Origin: Levilactobacillus mulengensis
Lineage (GTDB): Bacteria > Bacillota > Bacilli > Lactobacillales > Lactobacillaceae
Assembly (NCBI RefSeq): GCF_003946045.1
Contig: NZ_RHNW01000006.1
Span: 112,749 to 176,748, forward strand
Direction: 5' to 3'
DNA length: 64,000 nt
A program made the translations under genes and the position numbers. Of this stretch, positions 1 to 9,745 are shown piece after piece; position 1 is the first letter of the stretch; each line of letters begins with the position of its first letter. A model generated the notes under the pieces. It did not search any database, was not told the origin of the DNA, and was given only the letters and a program-made list of their open reading frames with translations.

Positions 1-309
1 AGCAGCTTGGATTGCCCGGATAGCAGCTTCACGTCCTGAACCAGGACCCTTGACAGCAACTTCAACGGACTTAACACCGTGTTCTTGTGATGCTTTAGCA
101 GCGGCTTCAGCGGCCATTTGTGCAGCAAATGGCGTTGACTTCCGACTACCCTTGAACCCTAAGGCACCAGCTGATGACCAAGCAATAGCGTTCCCTTGAA
201 CGTCAGTGATCATAACTAATGTGTTGTTAAACGTAGCATGGATGTGTGCAACACCGGATTCAATATTCTTCTTGACCCGACGCTTGCGACTAGTTTTTCT
301 AGTAGCCAT
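1..309 (-). CDS. rpsK: 30S ribosomal protein S11 (partial, N-terminal 103 residues)
   Basis: S11 lies on the platform of the 30S subunit near the mRNA exit and the S1/S18 region. The reading frame begins with ATG at 309, starts [11 protein letters not shown] and holds the typical S11 stretches [13 protein letters not shown] and [20 protein letters not shown]. About 25 residues of the usual 129 lie beyond position 1, so the gene is cut by the window edge and not broken. It follows rpsM by 17 bases in the alpha-operon order and has an AGGAGGG ribosome site just upstream. Confidence 0.97.
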   Translation of the reverse strand, partial: MATRKTSRKRRVKKNIESGVAHIHATFNNTLVMITDVQGNAIAWSSAGALGFKGSRKSTPFAAQMAAEAAAKASQEHGVKSVEVAVKGPGSGREAAIRAIQAA

Positions 310-326
310 AAAGTGATAACCCTCCT

Positions 327-692
327 TTACTTCTTCTTACCTGCAACGGAAACGGCTTTACCCTTCCGAGTGCGGGCATTGTTTTTGGTGTGTTGGCCGC
401 GAACAGGCAAACCGCGACGGTGACGCATTCCACGATAAGAACCGATTTCTTGCAAGTTCTTGATGTTCAGGCTAACTTCACGACGTAAGTCACCTTCGAC
501 CTTGTACTTGTCAACTTCGGCACGAATCTTGTCTTCTTGATCAGGTGTCATATCGCGAACCCGAACGTCTTCTGATACTCCAGCATCCGCAACAATCTTG
601 TGCGCGGTGTTGATACCAATACCAAAAATGTAAGTTAAACCGTAAGCGATTTTCTTATCACGTGGTAAATCCACTCCAGCAATACGTGGCAT
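327..692 (-). CDS. rpsM: 30S ribosomal protein S13
   Basis: S13 sits in the 30S head and contacts the P-site tRNA and the 50S bridge B1. The 121-residue product has the usual start [11 protein letters not shown], a helix-hairpin-helix stretch around residues 14-30, and the basic C-terminal tail ([11 protein letters not shown], then a lysine-rich end) that reaches the tRNA. Length is normal for Firmicutes. It lies between rpmJ and rpsK, the standard order downstream of infA, with a good AGGAGGTG site before the ATG. Confidence 0.98.
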   Translation of the reverse strand: MPRIAGVDLPRDKKIAYGLTYIFGIGINTAHKIVADAGVSEDVRVRDMTPDQEDKIRAEVDKYKVEGDLRREVSLNIKNLQEIGSYRGMRHRRGLPVRGQHTKNNARTRKGKAVSVAGKKK

Positions 693-718
693 TTAAGTGC
701 ACCTCCTATAAATTGAAA

Positions 719-838
719 TTACTTACCCTGGCGTTGTTTATGCTTAGGGTTGGCTGAGCAAATAACCATTACTCGACCCTTACGCTTGATAACCTTGCAG
801 TGTTCGCACATTGGCTTAACTGATGGTCTTACTTTCAT
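719..838 (-). CDS. rpmJ: 50S ribosomal protein L36
   Basis: A 39-residue gene read by hand. It starts with ATG at 838 ([14 protein letters not shown]) and ends in TAA at 719. L36 is a small zinc-ribbon protein of the 50S subunit; the four ligands C11, C14, C27 and H33 are all present, so this is the zinc-binding form. An AGGAGGGATATTC site precedes the start. It lies 29 bases after infA and 26 before rpsM, the expected infA-rpmJ-rpsM-rpsK order. Confidence 0.97.
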   Translation of the reverse strand: MKVRPSVKPMCEHCKVIKRKGRVMVICSANPKHKQRQGK

Positions 839-867
839 GAATATCCCTCCTACATCTGTCCAGGCGG

Positions 868-1086
868 TTACTTAAACCGATAAGTAATCCGGCCTTTAGA
901 CAAGTCATACGGTGACATTTCAACAGTTACTCGGTCACCAGGCAGAATCCGGATGTAGTGCATCCGAATCTTACCGGAAACGTGAGCGAGAATCTCATGA
1001 CCGTTTTCTAATTCGACCCGGAACATTGCGTTAGGCAATGTTTCGGTAACTTTACCTTCGACTTCGATGACATCGCTTTTCGCCAC
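868..1086 (-). CDS. infA: Translation initiation factor IF-1
   Basis: IF-1 binds the 30S A site during initiation. The 72-residue product is a single S1/OB fold with the family stretches [23 protein letters not shown] and [28 protein letters not shown] residues near its end. A GGGAGGTAC ribosome site precedes the ATG. A 164-base gap with its own promoter-like sequence and hairpins separates it from adk, so it can probably be transcribed apart from the upstream spc genes. Confidence 0.97.
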   Translation of the reverse strand: MAKSDVIEVEGKVTETLPNAMFRVELENGHEILAHVSGKIRMHYIRILPGDRVTVEMSPYDLSKGRITYRFK

Positions 1087-1206
1087 GAAAGTACCTCCCT
1101 TTTAATTGCGTGTAAAGTACACGTAAAAGCGGTAGAGACAACAACTTGCCCCCACCTAGCACCTGTGAATTGCGACAGCGCGCCATTTACAGGCTAAACC
1201 TGAATA

Positions 1207-1235
1207 AGCTTACCATAATTCTCACGAAGACGCAA
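1207..1235 (-). promoter_or_regulatory. Candidate internal promoter for infA-rpmJ-rpsM-rpsK with structured leader
   Basis: On the minus strand TTGCGT (1230-1235) and TAAGCT (1207-1212) are separated by 17 bases, with TGG just before the -10 (extended -10). The 120-base leader down to infA contains CGTGTA-CTT-TACACG and a CCTGT/ACAGG pairing. Internal promoters at this place are plausible because the gap is the longest inside the cluster. Sequence-only call. Confidence 0.5.
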
Positions 1236-1250
1236 GAAGTATGACACTTC

Positions 1251-1910
1251 CTACAGGTTCTTCAGGATCTTTTCGATGTCGACGTACACGTCATCGATGT
1301 CACGGTCACCATCAACAGTGAACAATAAGTCCTTCTTGGTGTAGTACTCGATCAGCGGTGTATTTGCTTTCAAATTCACTGCCAAACGATTCTTCACCGT
1401 TTCAGGCTTATCGTCTTCCCGTTGATAGAAGTCATGACTACCACAGACATCACAAGTGCCTTCAACTTTAGGCTGTTTGTACAGCTTATGGTAGGTTGCC
1501 CCACAGTTGCGGCAGATATAACGACCAGAAAGGCGTTCAACCAAGACATCTGGCTCAACGTGAATATTGATCACGGCGTTGATGGTCCGATCCAGTTCAG
1601 GGCCAAACGTGTTTAACGCTTCGGCTTGAACAATGGAACGGGGGAACCCATCCAACATGAACCCGTCTTTGGTATCATCCTGAGCTAACCGGTCACGAAC
1701 AATGCCGTTCGTCACTTCGTCCGGTACCAGTTCACCTTTATCGATGAACTTCTTAGCAGCCAAGCCCATTTCAGTTTCGTTCTTCATCGCTTCACGGAAG
1801 ATGTCTCCCGTAGAAATATGCGGTAAGTGGAACTCCTTGATAATCTTTTCGGCTTGAGTACCTTTACCGGCACCTGGTAAACCCATGAGGATCAAATTCA
1901 TTGCTGTCAT
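1251..1910 (-). CDS. adk: Adenylate kinase
   Basis: Adenylate kinase interconverts ATP plus AMP with two ADP in the cytosol. The P-loop GLPGAGKGT lies at residues 10-18, the DGFPRS motif near residue 88, and the LID domain carries CxxC...CxxC (CRNC and CDVC), the zinc-binding form usual in Gram-positives. AAGGAG lies 7 bases before ATG 1910, which decides for this start (MTAMNLIL) over the inner ATG at 1901. It follows secY in the classical secY-adk-infA order. Confidence 0.96.
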   Translation of the reverse strand: MTAMNLILMGLPGAGKGTQAEKIIKEFHLPHISTGDIFREAMKNETEMGLAAKKFIDKGELVPDEVTNGIVRDRLAQDDTKDGFMLDGFPRSIVQAEALNTFGPELDRTINAVINIHVEPDVLVERLSGRYICRNCGATYHKLYKQPKVEGTCDVCGSHDFYQREDDKPETVKNRLAVNLKANTPLIEYYTKKDLLFTVDGDRDIDDVYVDIEKILKNL

Positions 1911-1991
1911 GTTCGTTCTCCTTATTCGAAAATTTGCCCGAAAAACACAAGCAGGTGTGCTAAATAGATCAACACACCCGCTGGAAACTCA

Positions 1992-3302
1992 TTAAGCTGG
2001 TTCTGGATCTTGGATAAAGCCAACGTATTCGCGCTTCATCATTAATCCGTCAACTTGCCGCATGGTTTCGATAGCAACACCAACGACGATTAAGAGGCTG
2101 GTACCACCTAAACCAATTGACTCATCTAAGTCCCAAAGGTTTTGGGCTAATAACGGAATCAAGGAAATGAATCCAAGGAAGAGTGCCCCAACAGTGCTGA
2201 GACGCATCAATAAGTTGGAAACATATGATTGTGTTTCGTGACCAGGCCAAACACCAGGAATGTAGCTCCCCTGCTTTTGCAGGTTCTCAGCTAACTTTTC
2301 TGGGTTAACTTGCACGAACGCATAGAAGAACGTGAACACAATGATCAGAACAGTGTACAAAATGGCACCATCGAACGTTTGCATGTTGAAGACATCCGTT
2401 AAGGTTTGGTACCAAGCATCTTGAGAGTGGGTGTTTTGGAACGCCATCAGAATAGTCTGTGGCGTGGCAATAAACGAACTCGCGAAGATGACGGGGATAA
2501 CCCCGGCAACGTTAACCTTTAATGGAAGGTAGCTACTATCTGGCGAACCAGATACGCGACGTGTATATTGCATAGGGACACGCCGTTCGGCTTGCTGAAC
2601 CCAGGTGGTAAAGGTCACAATGACCAGAACCAAGACGATTAAAGCTAAGACGAAGATAACACTCTTCCACAAGGTTCCCTTATCGGCGTCGACAAAGTAA
2701 GTTTGGTAAAGCTTGTAAACAGAAGTTGGGGTCCGAGCAATGATACCCGCAAAGATAATCATTGAAATCCCGTTCCCTAACCCACGATCTGTAATCATAT
2801 CACCCATCCAAGTGGTTAACATCGTCCCACCAGTCAGAATTAACCCGATTGATAAGTACGTTGCAACGCTTGGATTTTGAACTAATTTCAGTGAACTTAA
2901 GGCACTGAAACCAGCCGTGATACCGATGGATTGAACGAATGCTAATGCAATCGCTAAGTATCGTGTGGCTTGATTCAATTTCCGTCGACCAGTATCCCCT
3001 TGCTTGCTCCATTCAACGAAACGCGGAACGATGTCCATTTGTAGCAATTGAATAACGATTTGTGCAGTGATGTATGGTGAAACCCCCATCGCAAAGATGG
3101 AATAGTTTGTTAACCCACCACCACTGAAGGTATCTAAAATACTAACCAATCCAGAAGACGCAACGCTTTGAAGTGCCTTTGCGTTAATGCCGGGGACGGT
3201 AATATAAGTACCCAACCGAAAGACAATCAAAACCAATAGAGTAAAGAGAATTTTTTTACGAATGTCTTTAATCTTAAAGGCGTTTTTCAAGCTTGATAGC
3301 AT
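1992..3302 (-). CDS. secY: Preprotein translocase subunit SecY
   Basis: SecY forms the protein-conducting channel of the Sec translocon in the cytoplasmic membrane with SecE and SecG. The 436-residue product has about ten hydrophobic segments, a short cytosolic N-terminus ([17 protein letters not shown]), and the signature loops around QGDTGRRKLNQATRY and the basic QQAERRVPMQYTRR before the second half. The start ATG overlaps the rplO stop by one base (TAATG), which suggests translational coupling. Confidence 0.97.
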   Translation of the reverse strand: MLSSLKNAFKIKDIRKKILFTLLVLIVFRLGTYITVPGINAKALQSVASSGLVSILDTFSGGGLTNYSIFAMGVSPYITAQIVIQLLQMDIVPRFVEWSKQGDTGRRKLNQATRYLAIALAFVQSIGITAGFSALSSLKLVQNPSVATYLSIGLILTGGTMLTTWMGDMITDRGLGNGISMIIFAGIIARTPTSVYKLYQTYFVDADKGTLWKSVIFVLALIVLVLVIVTFTTWVQQAERRVPMQYTRRVSGSPDSSYLPLKVNVAGVIPVIFASSFIATPQTILMAFQNTHSQDAWYQTLTDVFNMQTFDGAILYTVLIIVFTFFYAFVQVNPEKLAENLQKQGSYIPGVWPGHETQSYVSNLLMRLSTVGALFLGFISLIPLLAQNLWDLDESIGLGGTSLLIVVGVAIETMRQVDGLMMKREYVGFIQDPEPA

Positions 3303-3736
3303 TAAATCACCTCAGTTTTACCACCAGCAGCCTTGATAGCTTGGGCGGCTGACTTGGAGAACTTAGCGGCTTTCACCGTCAACTTCTTCGTTAACTCACC
3401 GTTACCCAAGATCTTAACACCGGACTTTTCGTTTTTAACGATACCGGCTTCAACCAGGGTAGCTGGAGTCACTTCAGCACCATCATCAAAGACGTTCAAA
3501 GCAGCTAAGTTTACGACAGCAAATTCCTTACGGTTAATGTTGGTAAACCCACGCTTTGGGATCCGACGGTACAATGGCATTTGGCCACCTTCAAAACCCA
3601 AACGAGTCTTGCTACGAGCCTTTTGACCCTTTTGGCCACGACCAGAGGTCTTACCATTACCAGATGAATCACCACGGCCAACCCGGTTACGAACCTTCCG
3701 TGAGCCTTCAGCAGGTTTTAATTCATTCAACTTCAT
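3302..3736 (-). CDS. rplO: 50S ribosomal protein L15
   Basis: L15 is an assembly protein of the 50S subunit with a long glycine/arginine-rich N-terminal extension that threads into 23S rRNA, seen here as [19 protein letters not shown] (residues 21-39). I choose ATG 3736 ([12 protein letters not shown], 144 residues). The GTG four codons upstream overlaps the AGGAGGTG ribosome site and so cannot be the normal start. Its stop overlaps the secY start. Confidence 0.96.
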   Translation of the reverse strand: MKLNELKPAEGSRKVRNRVGRGDSSGNGKTSGRGQKGQKARSKTRLGFEGGQMPLYRRIPKRGFTNINRKEFAVVNLAALNVFDDGAEVTPATLVEAGIVKNEKSGVKILGNGELTKKLTVKAAKFSKSAAQAIKAAGGKTEVI

Positions 3737-3771
3737 GCTATTGCGCACCTCCTTATTTAATGATATGAAAA

Positions 3772-3954
3772 CTATTTAACTTCTTCAACCTTAATTAAAT
3801 GTGCAACTTGGAAAAGCGCACCGCGGGTAGCTTCATTGTCCGGTTGTAAAACCGTGCTGTTAACACGGTGTAAACCTAAAGCTTCCACAATCTTCCGCTG
3901 TTTAGGGAGGCGGTGAGCAACACTATGAATTAAAGTAACTTTTAATTGAGCCAT
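3772..3954 (-). CDS. rpmD: 50S ribosomal protein L30
   Basis: A 60-residue L30 of the usual bacterial length, present in the rpsE-rpmD-rplO order. It begins [21 protein letters not shown], matching the family's first strand and helix, and [12 protein letters not shown] is the conserved centre. An AAGGAGGGGT ribosome site lies just before the ATG. It binds domain II/V regions of 23S rRNA close to 5S rRNA. Confidence 0.96.
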   Translation of the reverse strand: MAQLKVTLIHSVAHRLPKQRKIVEALGLHRVNSTVLQPDNEATRGALFQVAHLIKVEEVK

Positions 3955-3968
3955 TTTAATACCCCTCC

Positions 3969-4472
3969 TTATTCAGCTAAGTGTTGAAGAGAGACACCAC
4001 GGAGAGCGGCAACTTCTTCAGCACGCTTCAACTGAGCCAAACCATCAAAGGTGGCCCGGACAGCGTTGACTGGCGTGTTAGAACCTAAACGCTTAGAAGT
4101 AACGTCAGCGACACCAGCTAATTCCATGACGGAACGAACTGAGCCACCAGCAGTAACCCCGGAACCTTCAGCGGCAGGCTTGAGCATAATCTTGCCCCCA
4201 CCGTATGAACCGAGAACTTCGTGAGGAATGGTCGTTCCCACGATAGGTACTTCGATCAGGTTCTTACGAGCGGCTTCAACGGCTTTACGGATAGCTTCTG
4301 GAACTTCTTGAGCTTTACCAGTACCAAAGCCAACGTGACCGTTCTTATCGCCGACGATGACAAGAGCAGAGAACCGGAGACGACGGCCACCCTTTACAAC
4401 CTTAGTGATACGGTTGATAGCAACGACGTTGTCTTCAAGCTCTAACTTGTCAGGATCAATAAATTTTGCCAT
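3969..4472 (-). CDS. rpsE: 30S ribosomal protein S5
   Basis: S5 helps decoding fidelity and lines the mRNA entry tunnel. The 167-residue product has the N-terminal double-stranded RNA-binding domain ([24 protein letters not shown] near residues 43-66) and a C-terminal domain ending in [12 protein letters not shown]. The loop [15 protein letters not shown], where spectinomycin-resistance changes occur in other species, looks wild type. Standard place between rplR and rpmD. Confidence 0.97.
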   Translation of the reverse strand: MAKFIDPDKLELEDNVVAINRITKVVKGGRRLRFSALVIVGDKNGHVGFGTGKAQEVPEAIRKAVEAARKNLIEVPIVGTTIPHEVLGSYGGGKIMLKPAAEGSGVTAGGSVRSVMELAGVADVTSKRLGSNTPVNAVRATFDGLAQLKRAEEVAALRGVSLQHLAE

Positions 4473-4494
4473 GTGTGGTTATTCCTCCTTACTG

Positions 4495-4851
4495 TTAAAA
4501 TTTCAGCCCGTTTTCGCGAGCAGCTTCTGCCAATGCTTGAACACGGCCATGGTACAAGTACCCACCACGATCAAACACAACATTGCTAATTTTCTTTTCG
4601 ACAGCGCGCTTAGCAACTAAAACACCAACAGCCTTAGCTTGGTCGGTCTTGTTGTCGCCATTCACATCACTATCTAACGTCGAGGCACTAACAAGCGTGA
4701 CACCCGCTACGTCATCAATGACTTGAGCGTAGATGTTTTTGTTAGAGCGGAAAACGTTTAAGCGTGGGCGTTCTGCAGTTCCAGAAATTTTGTTCCGGAC
4801 ACGCATATGACGCTTTTGACGTGTCTTATTCTTATCTGGTTTCGTAATCAA
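4495..4851 (-). CDS. rplR: 50S ribosomal protein L18
   Basis: L18 binds 5S rRNA together with L5 and joins it to the 50S central protuberance. I choose TTG 4851 ([15 protein letters not shown], 118 residues). The GTG three codons further up is part of the AGAGGTG ribosome site. The conserved [20 protein letters not shown] and the C-terminal [24 protein letters not shown] are complete. Confidence 0.95.
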   Translation of the reverse strand: MITKPDKNKTRQKRHMRVRNKISGTAERPRLNVFRSNKNIYAQVIDDVAGVTLVSASTLDSDVNGDNKTDQAKAVGVLVAKRAVEKKISNVVFDRGGYLYHGRVQALAEAARENGLKF

Positions 4852-4897
4852 AATAGTCACCTCTTTGTAGAATTATCAGCATTAAGCTGCGTTAATG

Positions 4898-5434
4898 TTA
4901 CTTACCAGTCTTACCTTCACGGATACGAACATATTCGTTTTCGTAACGGATACCTTTACCCTTGTAAGGTTCTGGTGAACGAACGGCACGGATTTCAGCA
5001 GCGAAGTCACCGACTTCTTGCTTACTAATACCGGAAATGTTGATAGTGGTGTTATCCGGAACCTTAATTTCCAAGGTTTCTGGGATAGCCATTTCAACTG
5101 GGTTGGAATAACCAACGCTCAATACCAAGGTCTTACCCTTAGCTTGAACACGGTAACCAACACCGACCAGCTTCAAGGTCTTAGCAAAGCCATTGACAAC
5201 ACCTTCAACCATGTTGTTCAAGTTAGCCCGCTGAGTCCCATGAAGGGCCCGCGTCTTGTTGTTGTTATCTGGACGATCAAAGTCAACTGCACCGTCGCTG
5301 ATCTTCATCGTAATGAAGTCAGAGAAAGTCCGAGTTAAGGAACCCTTAGGACCCTTAACCGTTACTTGATCACCATCGCGTTTAACTTCAACGCCGGCTG
5401 GGACGTTGACAGTTTTATAACCAATACGACTCAC
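4898..5434 (-). CDS. rplF: 50S ribosomal protein L6
   Basis: L6 lies at the base of the L7/L12 stalk near the factor-binding site. The 178-residue product shows its two repeated domains. The C-terminal signature [14 protein letters not shown] (about residues 152-165) and the N-terminal [17 protein letters not shown] are typical. It is co-transcribed between rpsH and rplR, with 30- to 47-base gaps and an AGGAGGTGCC ribosome site. Confidence 0.97.
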   Translation of the reverse strand: MSRIGYKTVNVPAGVEVKRDGDQVTVKGPKGSLTRTFSDFITMKISDGAVDFDRPDNNNKTRALHGTQRANLNNMVEGVVNGFAKTLKLVGVGYRVQAKGKTLVLSVGYSNPVEMAIPETLEIKVPDNTTINISGISKQEVGDFAAEIRAVRSPEPYKGKGIRYENEYVRIREGKTGK

Positions 5435-5464
5435 TGTAAGGCACCTCCTATCTTCTTAAAAGTT

Positions 5465-5863
5465 TTACCAAACGTAGGCGAGAACTTCGCCACCGATTTT
5501 CTTGGCGCGCGCTTCTTTATCAGTAATTACACCTTCAGAGGTGGAGATAATAGCGATACCCAAACCGTTTAATACCTTTGGTACAGCGTCGGCCTTAACG
5601 TATGAACGTAAGCCGGGCTTTGAAATACGCTTTAAACCACTGATGACACGTTGGTTATCCTTACCGTACTTGAGGAATACGCGGATGATGCCTTGCTTGT
5701 CATCATCGATGTATTCAACGTTGCGGATGAAACCTTCGCGCTTCAGGATTTCAGCGATGTCGCGTTTAATTGTTGATGCAGGTACTTCGAGTGATTCGTG
5801 GCGAACCATGTTCGCGTTACGAATCCGCGTCAAGAAGTCTGCAATAGGATCAGTCATGGACAT
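5465..5863 (-). CDS. rpsH: 30S ribosomal protein S8
   Basis: S8 binds the central domain of 16S rRNA early in 30S assembly, and in E. coli it also represses the spc operon. The 132-residue product starts [18 protein letters not shown] and ends with the family box [20 protein letters not shown] followed by VLAYVW. Nothing is unusual in length or context. Any autoregulatory site would be near rplE; I did not find a clear S8-site mimic there. Confidence 0.97.
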   Translation of the reverse strand: MSMTDPIADFLTRIRNANMVRHESLEVPASTIKRDIAEILKREGFIRNVEYIDDDKQGIIRVFLKYGKDNQRVISGLKRISKPGLRSYVKADAVPKVLNGLGIAIISTSEGVITDKEARAKKIGGEVLAYVW

Positions 5864-5897
5864 TAACGTTTACCCTCCCTTTGTTTAAAATTCCGTT

Positions 5898-6083
5898 TTA
5901 CCAACTAGCCTTCTTCATGCCAGGAATTTGACCCTTGTGGGCTAATTCCCGCATGCAGATACGGCAAAGATGGAACTTTTGATAAACAGAGTGTGGACGT
6001 CCACAACGTTCGCAACGAGTATAATTCTGAGTAGAGAACTTCGCAGGACGCTTGTTCTTAGCAATTTGAGATTTCTTAGCCAA
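5898..6083 (-). CDS. rpsN: 30S ribosomal protein S14, zinc-binding type Z
   Basis: The short, 61-residue form of S14 used by most Firmicutes. The zinc ribbon C24-x2-C27...C40-x2-C43 is intact (CERC and CRIC). S14 helps assemble the 30S head with S3 and S10. The longer, zinc-free S14 paralogue that some lactobacilli keep elsewhere is not in this window. It lies between rplE and rpsH. Confidence 0.97.
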   Translation of the reverse strand: MAKKSQIAKNKRPAKFSTQNYTRCERCGRPHSVYQKFHLCRICMRELAHKGQIPGMKKASW

Positions 6084-6103
6084 TTTGTGTGAACCTCCTT
6101 TTA

Positions 6104-6646
6104 TTAGTGTGCAAACGGCATACCGAATTGAGTCAGTAATTCACGTGACTCTTCATCAGTGTTAGCCGTCGTAACGATAACGATGTCCAAACCACGAACA
6201 CGGTTAACGTTATCAAAGTTAATTTCTGGGAAAATCAATTGTTCCTTAACACCCAGAGTGTAGTTCCCACGACCATCAAAGGCCCGGGTACTTACACCAC
6301 GGAAGTCACGAACACGTGGCAATGACACGTTGATTAACTTGTCCAGGAATTCGTACATCCGGTCACCACGGAGGGTAACCTTAGCACCGATTGACATACC
6401 TTCACGAAGACGGAAAGTGGCGATTGACTTCTTGGCCTTAGTAACCAATGGCTTTTGACCAGAAATCAAACCCAACTCTTCAACGGCTTCGTCCAGGTTC
6501 TTAGCGTTGGAAACAGCATCACCAACACCCATGTTCAAAACGATCTTTTCGATCTTCGGCGTTTGCATTACAGAACTGTAACTGAACTTTTCCACCAATG
6601 ATGGGGTAATTTCATTTACGAATTTTTCTTTTAAACGAGCTGACAT
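6104..6646 (-). CDS. rplE: 50S ribosomal protein L5
   Basis: L5 binds 5S rRNA and the P-site tRNA elbow at the central protuberance. The 180-residue product has the conserved [14 protein letters not shown] (about residues 31-44), [21 protein letters not shown], and the C-terminal [18 protein letters not shown]. Length and order (rplX-rplE-rpsN) are standard. An AGGAGGAACATAATTTC site lies before the ATG. Confidence 0.97.
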   Translation of the reverse strand: MSARLKEKFVNEITPSLVEKFSYSSVMQTPKIEKIVLNMGVGDAVSNAKNLDEAVEELGLISGQKPLVTKAKKSIATFRLREGMSIGAKVTLRGDRMYEFLDKLINVSLPRVRDFRGVSTRAFDGRGNYTLGVKEQLIFPEINFDNVNRVRGLDIVIVTTANTDEESRELLTQFGMPFAH

Positions 6647-6671
6647 GAAATTATGTTCCTCCTTTCAAAGA

Positions 6672-6983
6672 TTATTTGTCGATGGTTTCGCCGGACTTCT
6701 TAGCGAAACGGACTTTGTGACCATCTTCTACTCGAACGCCAAGCCGGGTTGGTTCGTTGTTCGAAGGATCGATGAGCATAACGTTGGATGCGTGAATTGG
6801 CGCTTCGATATCAATGATCCCGCCTTGGGGGTTTGATTGAGTAGCTTTTTGGTGCTTCTTAATCATGTTGATACCTTTAACGATCACGCGGTTCTTAGCA
6901 TTCAGGACCTTAGATACAGTTCCTTCTTTGCCTTTATCTTTGCCAGCGATCACGCGGACCTTGTCACCAGTTTTAATAAGCAT
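6672..6983 (-). CDS. rplX: 50S ribosomal protein L24
   Basis: L24 starts 50S assembly near the peptide exit. It carries a KOW motif ([18 protein letters not shown], residues 4-21). I choose ATG 6983 (MLIKTGDK, 103 residues). The GTG four codons earlier lies inside the AAGGAGGTG ribosome site. Normal place between rplN and rplE. Confidence 0.95.
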   Translation of the reverse strand: MLIKTGDKVRVIAGKDKGKEGTVSKVLNAKNRVIVKGINMIKKHQKATQSNPQGGIIDIEAPIHASNVMLIDPSNNEPTRLGVRVEDGHKVRFAKKSGETIDK

Positions 6984-7017
6984 TCCTGTGGGCACCTCCT
7001 TGTTAAACGTTTCTTAA

Positions 7018-7386
7018 TTACAGTACTTCGGGTGCTAATGAGATAATCTTCATGAAATCGTTGTCACGTAATTCACGTGCAACTGGTCCGAAGATCCGAG
7101 TCCCTTGTGGGCTCTTATCGTCTTTGATCAGCACTGCAGCATTTTCATCAAAGCTGATGTATGAACCGTCGTTACGACGTACACGAGACTTCGTACGTAC
7201 GACAACGGCTTTCACAACGTCACCTTTTTTGACAACGCCACCTGGTGTTGCTTGTTTGATAGTAGCGACAATGACATCACCGATTCCAGCGTAGCGACGC
7301 TTGGAGCCACCCAGAACCTTAATGGTCAAAATTTCGCGGGCGCCAGAGTTATCAGCTACCTTTAAGCGACTTTCTTGTTGGATCAC
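7018..7386 (-). CDS. rplN: 50S ribosomal protein L14
   Basis: L14 sits at the subunit interface and is the docking site of the silencing factor RsfS. The 122-residue product starts with GTG ([19 protein letters not shown]) and has the signature [24 protein letters not shown] and a typical C-terminus (SLAPEVL). The order rpsQ-rplN-rplX is conserved. Confidence 0.97.
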   Translation of the reverse strand: MIQQESRLKVADNSGAREILTIKVLGGSKRRYAGIGDVIVATIKQATPGGVVKKGDVVKAVVVRTKSRVRRNDGSYISFDENAAVLIKDDKSPQGTRIFGPVARELRDNDFMKIISLAPEVL

Positions 7387-7435
7387 TGTAAGTGTCCTCC
7401 CTTCAGTTCTAATTCAGAATACGATAAAACGACAC

Positions 7436-7702
7436 CTAAATGATTACTGCTTTTTCAACAATGTCGACTAAGCGGAACCGCTTGGTAGCAGACAGAGGAC
7501 GAGTTTCCATGATTTCAACAATATCGCCTGTGTGGGCTTCGTTGTTTTCGTCATGTGCCTTGTACTTCTTGGAGTACTTGACACGCTTGCCATATCGTGC
7601 ATCAGTCTTCGTCGTTTCTACAACGACAGTGATCGTCTTTTCCATTTTGTCGGAAACGACACGACCACGGTAAACCTTGCGGTTATTACGTGCATCACTC
7701 AT
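7436..7702 (-). CDS. rpsQ: 30S ribosomal protein S17
   Basis: S17 is a primary 16S rRNA-binding protein with an OB fold. The 88-residue product carries the family core [15 protein letters not shown] (about residues 13-27) and the PROSITE-like [20 protein letters not shown] near the C-terminus. It follows rpmC, as in other S10 operons. Confidence 0.97.
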   Translation of the reverse strand: MSDARNNRKVYRGRVVSDKMEKTITVVVETTKTDARYGKRVKYSKKYKAHDENNEAHTGDIVEIMETRPLSATKRFRLVDIVEKAVII

Positions 7703-7730
7703 GTATTAGTGACCTCCTTCTTATCGTATT

Positions 7731-7925
7731 CTACTTGTTCAGTTCTTGTTGGCGAAGAGCGGTCTTAATCCGCGCAATGTTCTTCCGAACTTGCTTCAAC
7801 CGTGCAGTGTTTTCCAATTGACCAGTAGCTAATTGGAAACGCAGGTTAAATAATTCGTCCTTGTAGCTCTTTTCTTTATCGAGCATTTCAGCAGTGGTTA
7901 ATTCGTTGATTTCTTTAATTTTCAT
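7731..7925 (-). CDS. rpmC: 50S ribosomal protein L29
   Basis: L29 is a two-helix protein by the exit tunnel, a docking point for trigger factor and SRP with L23. I choose ATG 7925 ([15 protein letters not shown], 64 residues). AGGTGG lies upstream and the start overlaps the end of rplP by 11 bases. The alternative GTG at 7937 would lie deeper in rplP. The conserved [15 protein letters not shown] and [12 protein letters not shown] are present. Confidence 0.95.
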   Translation of the reverse strand: MKIKEINELTTAEMLDKEKSYKDELFNLRFQLATGQLENTARLKQVRKNIARIKTALRQQELNK

Positions 7926-8349
7926 TTGATTCGCCACCTACTTCCTCTCGTGCTAAAACTTTCGTACGAACGGGAAGTTTCATGGCAGCCAGGCGTAATG
8001 CTTCGCGGGCAGTTTCTTCAGAAACGCCACCCACTTCAAACATAATCTTACCGCGCTTAACTGGGGCTACCCAGCCATCAGGCGTACCTTTACCATTACC
8101 CATCCGAACCCCAACACCTTTAGCAGTGTAGGATTTGTGAGGGAAAATTTTAATCCAAACTTTCCCACCACGCTTCATGTAACGTGTAATTGCCACACGG
8201 GCAGCTTCGATTTGACGGTTGGTGATCCACTTGGAATCCAACGCTTGCAAACCGTAATCGCCGAAGGCAACGCTCTTACCACCCTTGGCTTCGCCGCGAA
8301 GCTTACCACGGTGGACACGACGGAACTTTACTCGCTTAGGTACCAGCAT
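7915..8349 (-). CDS. rplP: 50S ribosomal protein L16
   Basis: L16 contacts the A-site tRNA and completes late 50S assembly. The 144-residue product begins [15 protein letters not shown] and has the signature [21 protein letters not shown] and [18 protein letters not shown]. Its last codons overlap the start of rpmC, and the gap to rpsC is only two bases, so translation is probably coupled. Confidence 0.97.
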   Translation of the reverse strand: MLVPKRVKFRRVHRGKLRGEAKGGKSVAFGDYGLQALDSKWITNRQIEAARVAITRYMKRGGKVWIKIFPHKSYTAKGVGVRMGNGKGTPDGWVAPVKRGKIMFEVGGVSEETAREALRLAAMKLPVRTKVLAREEVGGESNEN

Positions 8350-8351
8350 GT

Positions 8352-9011
8352 TTATTTCCCTCCTTGTCCGTTAGATTGTTTCTTTTCGGGAAGAATTTCA
8401 CCACGGTAGATCCAGGTTTTAACACCTAAAGAACCATAAGTAGTGTGCGCTTCAACCCAAGCGTAATCAATGTCAGCACGCAACGTGTGCAGAGGAACCG
8501 TACCTTCAGCATAGCTTTCGACACGGGACATGTCAGCACCGTTTAAACGACCAGCAACTTGCGTCTTAACACCCTTGGCGCCAGAACGCATAGTCCGTTG
8601 CATCGTTCCACGCATAGCGCGACGGAATGCAACACGGCCTTCCAATTGACGAGCAATGTTTTCGCCGACCAACTTGGCATCCAAGTCTGGCTTTTTGATT
8701 TCCACGATGTTGATGTGGACACGCTTGCCAGTCAAGTCGTTCAATTCCTTACGGAGATTTTCGACTTCGGAACCACCCTTACCAATAACCATCCCTGGCT
8801 TAGCAGTGTGGATTGAGATGTTGACGCGGTTTGCAGCCCGTTCAATCTCAACAGTTGATACAGATGCGTCAACGAGACGCTTTTCGATAAATTTACGGAT
8901 TTGAAGGTCTTCCTTCAGGTAAGCAGCGAAATCCTTTTCAGCATACCACTTTGCTTCCCAGTCGCGAATGATACCGACCCGTAATCCAGTTGGATTTACT
9001 TTTTGACCCAC
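8352..9011 (-). CDS. rpsC: 30S ribosomal protein S3
   Basis: S3 lies at the mRNA entry site and has helicase activity with S4 and S5. The 219-residue product starts with GTG ([14 protein letters not shown]). It has an N-terminal KH domain with the GKGG loop ([16 protein letters not shown], residues 76-91) and a C-terminal S3 domain with [17 protein letters not shown]. It abuts rplV by three bases. Confidence 0.97.
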   Translation of the reverse strand: MGQKVNPTGLRVGIIRDWEAKWYAEKDFAAYLKEDLQIRKFIEKRLVDASVSTVEIERAANRVNISIHTAKPGMVIGKGGSEVENLRKELNDLTGKRVHINIVEIKKPDLDAKLVGENIARQLEGRVAFRRAMRGTMQRTMRSGAKGVKTQVAGRLNGADMSRVESYAEGTVPLHTLRADIDYAWVEAHTTYGSLGVKTWIYRGEILPEKKQSNGQGGK

Positions 9012-9014
9012 GCG

Positions 9015-9371
9015 TTATCCCTCCTCTTTTTCAGATACAACAACCGTAATGTGACTCGTACGTTTGTTGATTGGTGAAGCAGAGCCTTTGGCACGAGGAC
9101 GGAACCGCTTGAGGGTTGGTCCTTCGTTCACATAGGCTTCGCTAACGATTAGATCTTGACGATCTAAATCAAAATTGTTTTCTGCGTTAGCAATAGCAGA
9201 GTTTAAAACTTTTTCCACAACCGGTGAAGCACCACGGGGTGTGAACTTTAAAATTGCAATTGCTTCAGCGACGCTCTTGCCGCGGATAAGATCGATGACA
9301 AGGCGAATTTTGCGAGCTGCAATACGAACTGTTTTAGCAGTTGCTTGCGCTGATGTAACTTGTTCAGCCAT
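9015..9371 (-). CDS. rplV: 50S ribosomal protein L22
   Basis: L22 lines the nascent-peptide tunnel and its beta-hairpin helps form the constriction near the macrolide site. The 118-residue product has the hairpin region with [21 protein letters not shown] (about residues 85-105), which looks wild type. The start [25 protein letters not shown] is typical for lactobacilli. Normal S10-operon place. Confidence 0.97.
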   Translation of the reverse strand: MAEQVTSAQATAKTVRIAARKIRLVIDLIRGKSVAEAIAILKFTPRGASPVVEKVLNSAIANAENNFDLDRQDLIVSEAYVNEGPTLKRFRPRAKGSASPINKRTSHITVVVSEKEEG

Positions 9372-9388
9372 TTGTTAAATCCTCCTTA

Positions 9389-9664
9389 TCAACGAGTTTT
9401 CTTGTCGTCGCCACCATGACCACGGAATGTCCGGGTTGGTACGAATTCGCCAAGCTTGTGGCCTACCATATCTTCTTGAACGTAAACTGGTACGTGCTTC
9501 CGTCCATCATATACAGCAATAGTTAAACCAACAAAGCTAGGGAAAATAGTAGACCGACGGGACCAGGTCTTGATGACAGCCTTTTTGTCTTGATCCTTTT
9601 GCGCATCAACCTTTTTCAGTAAGTGCGCATCGGCGAAAGGTCCTTTTTTCAAACTACGACCCAT
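9389..9664 (-). CDS. rpsS: 30S ribosomal protein S19
   Basis: S19 lies in the 30S head and, with S13, touches 50S bridges. The 91-residue product starts [18 protein letters not shown] and has the signature [30 protein letters not shown] and [15 protein letters not shown]. It follows rplB after an 81-base gap, longer than most here, which holds no separate gene that I can see. Confidence 0.97.
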   Translation of the reverse strand: MGRSLKKGPFADAHLLKKVDAQKDQDKKAVIKTWSRRSTIFPSFVGLTIAVYDGRKHVPVYVQEDMVGHKLGEFVPTRTFRGHGGDDKKTR

Positions 9665-9745
9665 TATGAAACCTCCTCTACTTGTGGCGCATCGGTTAAG
9701 CCGATGACAACCAGGTCTCTGTACATCCGAAGTATCGGATGTTGA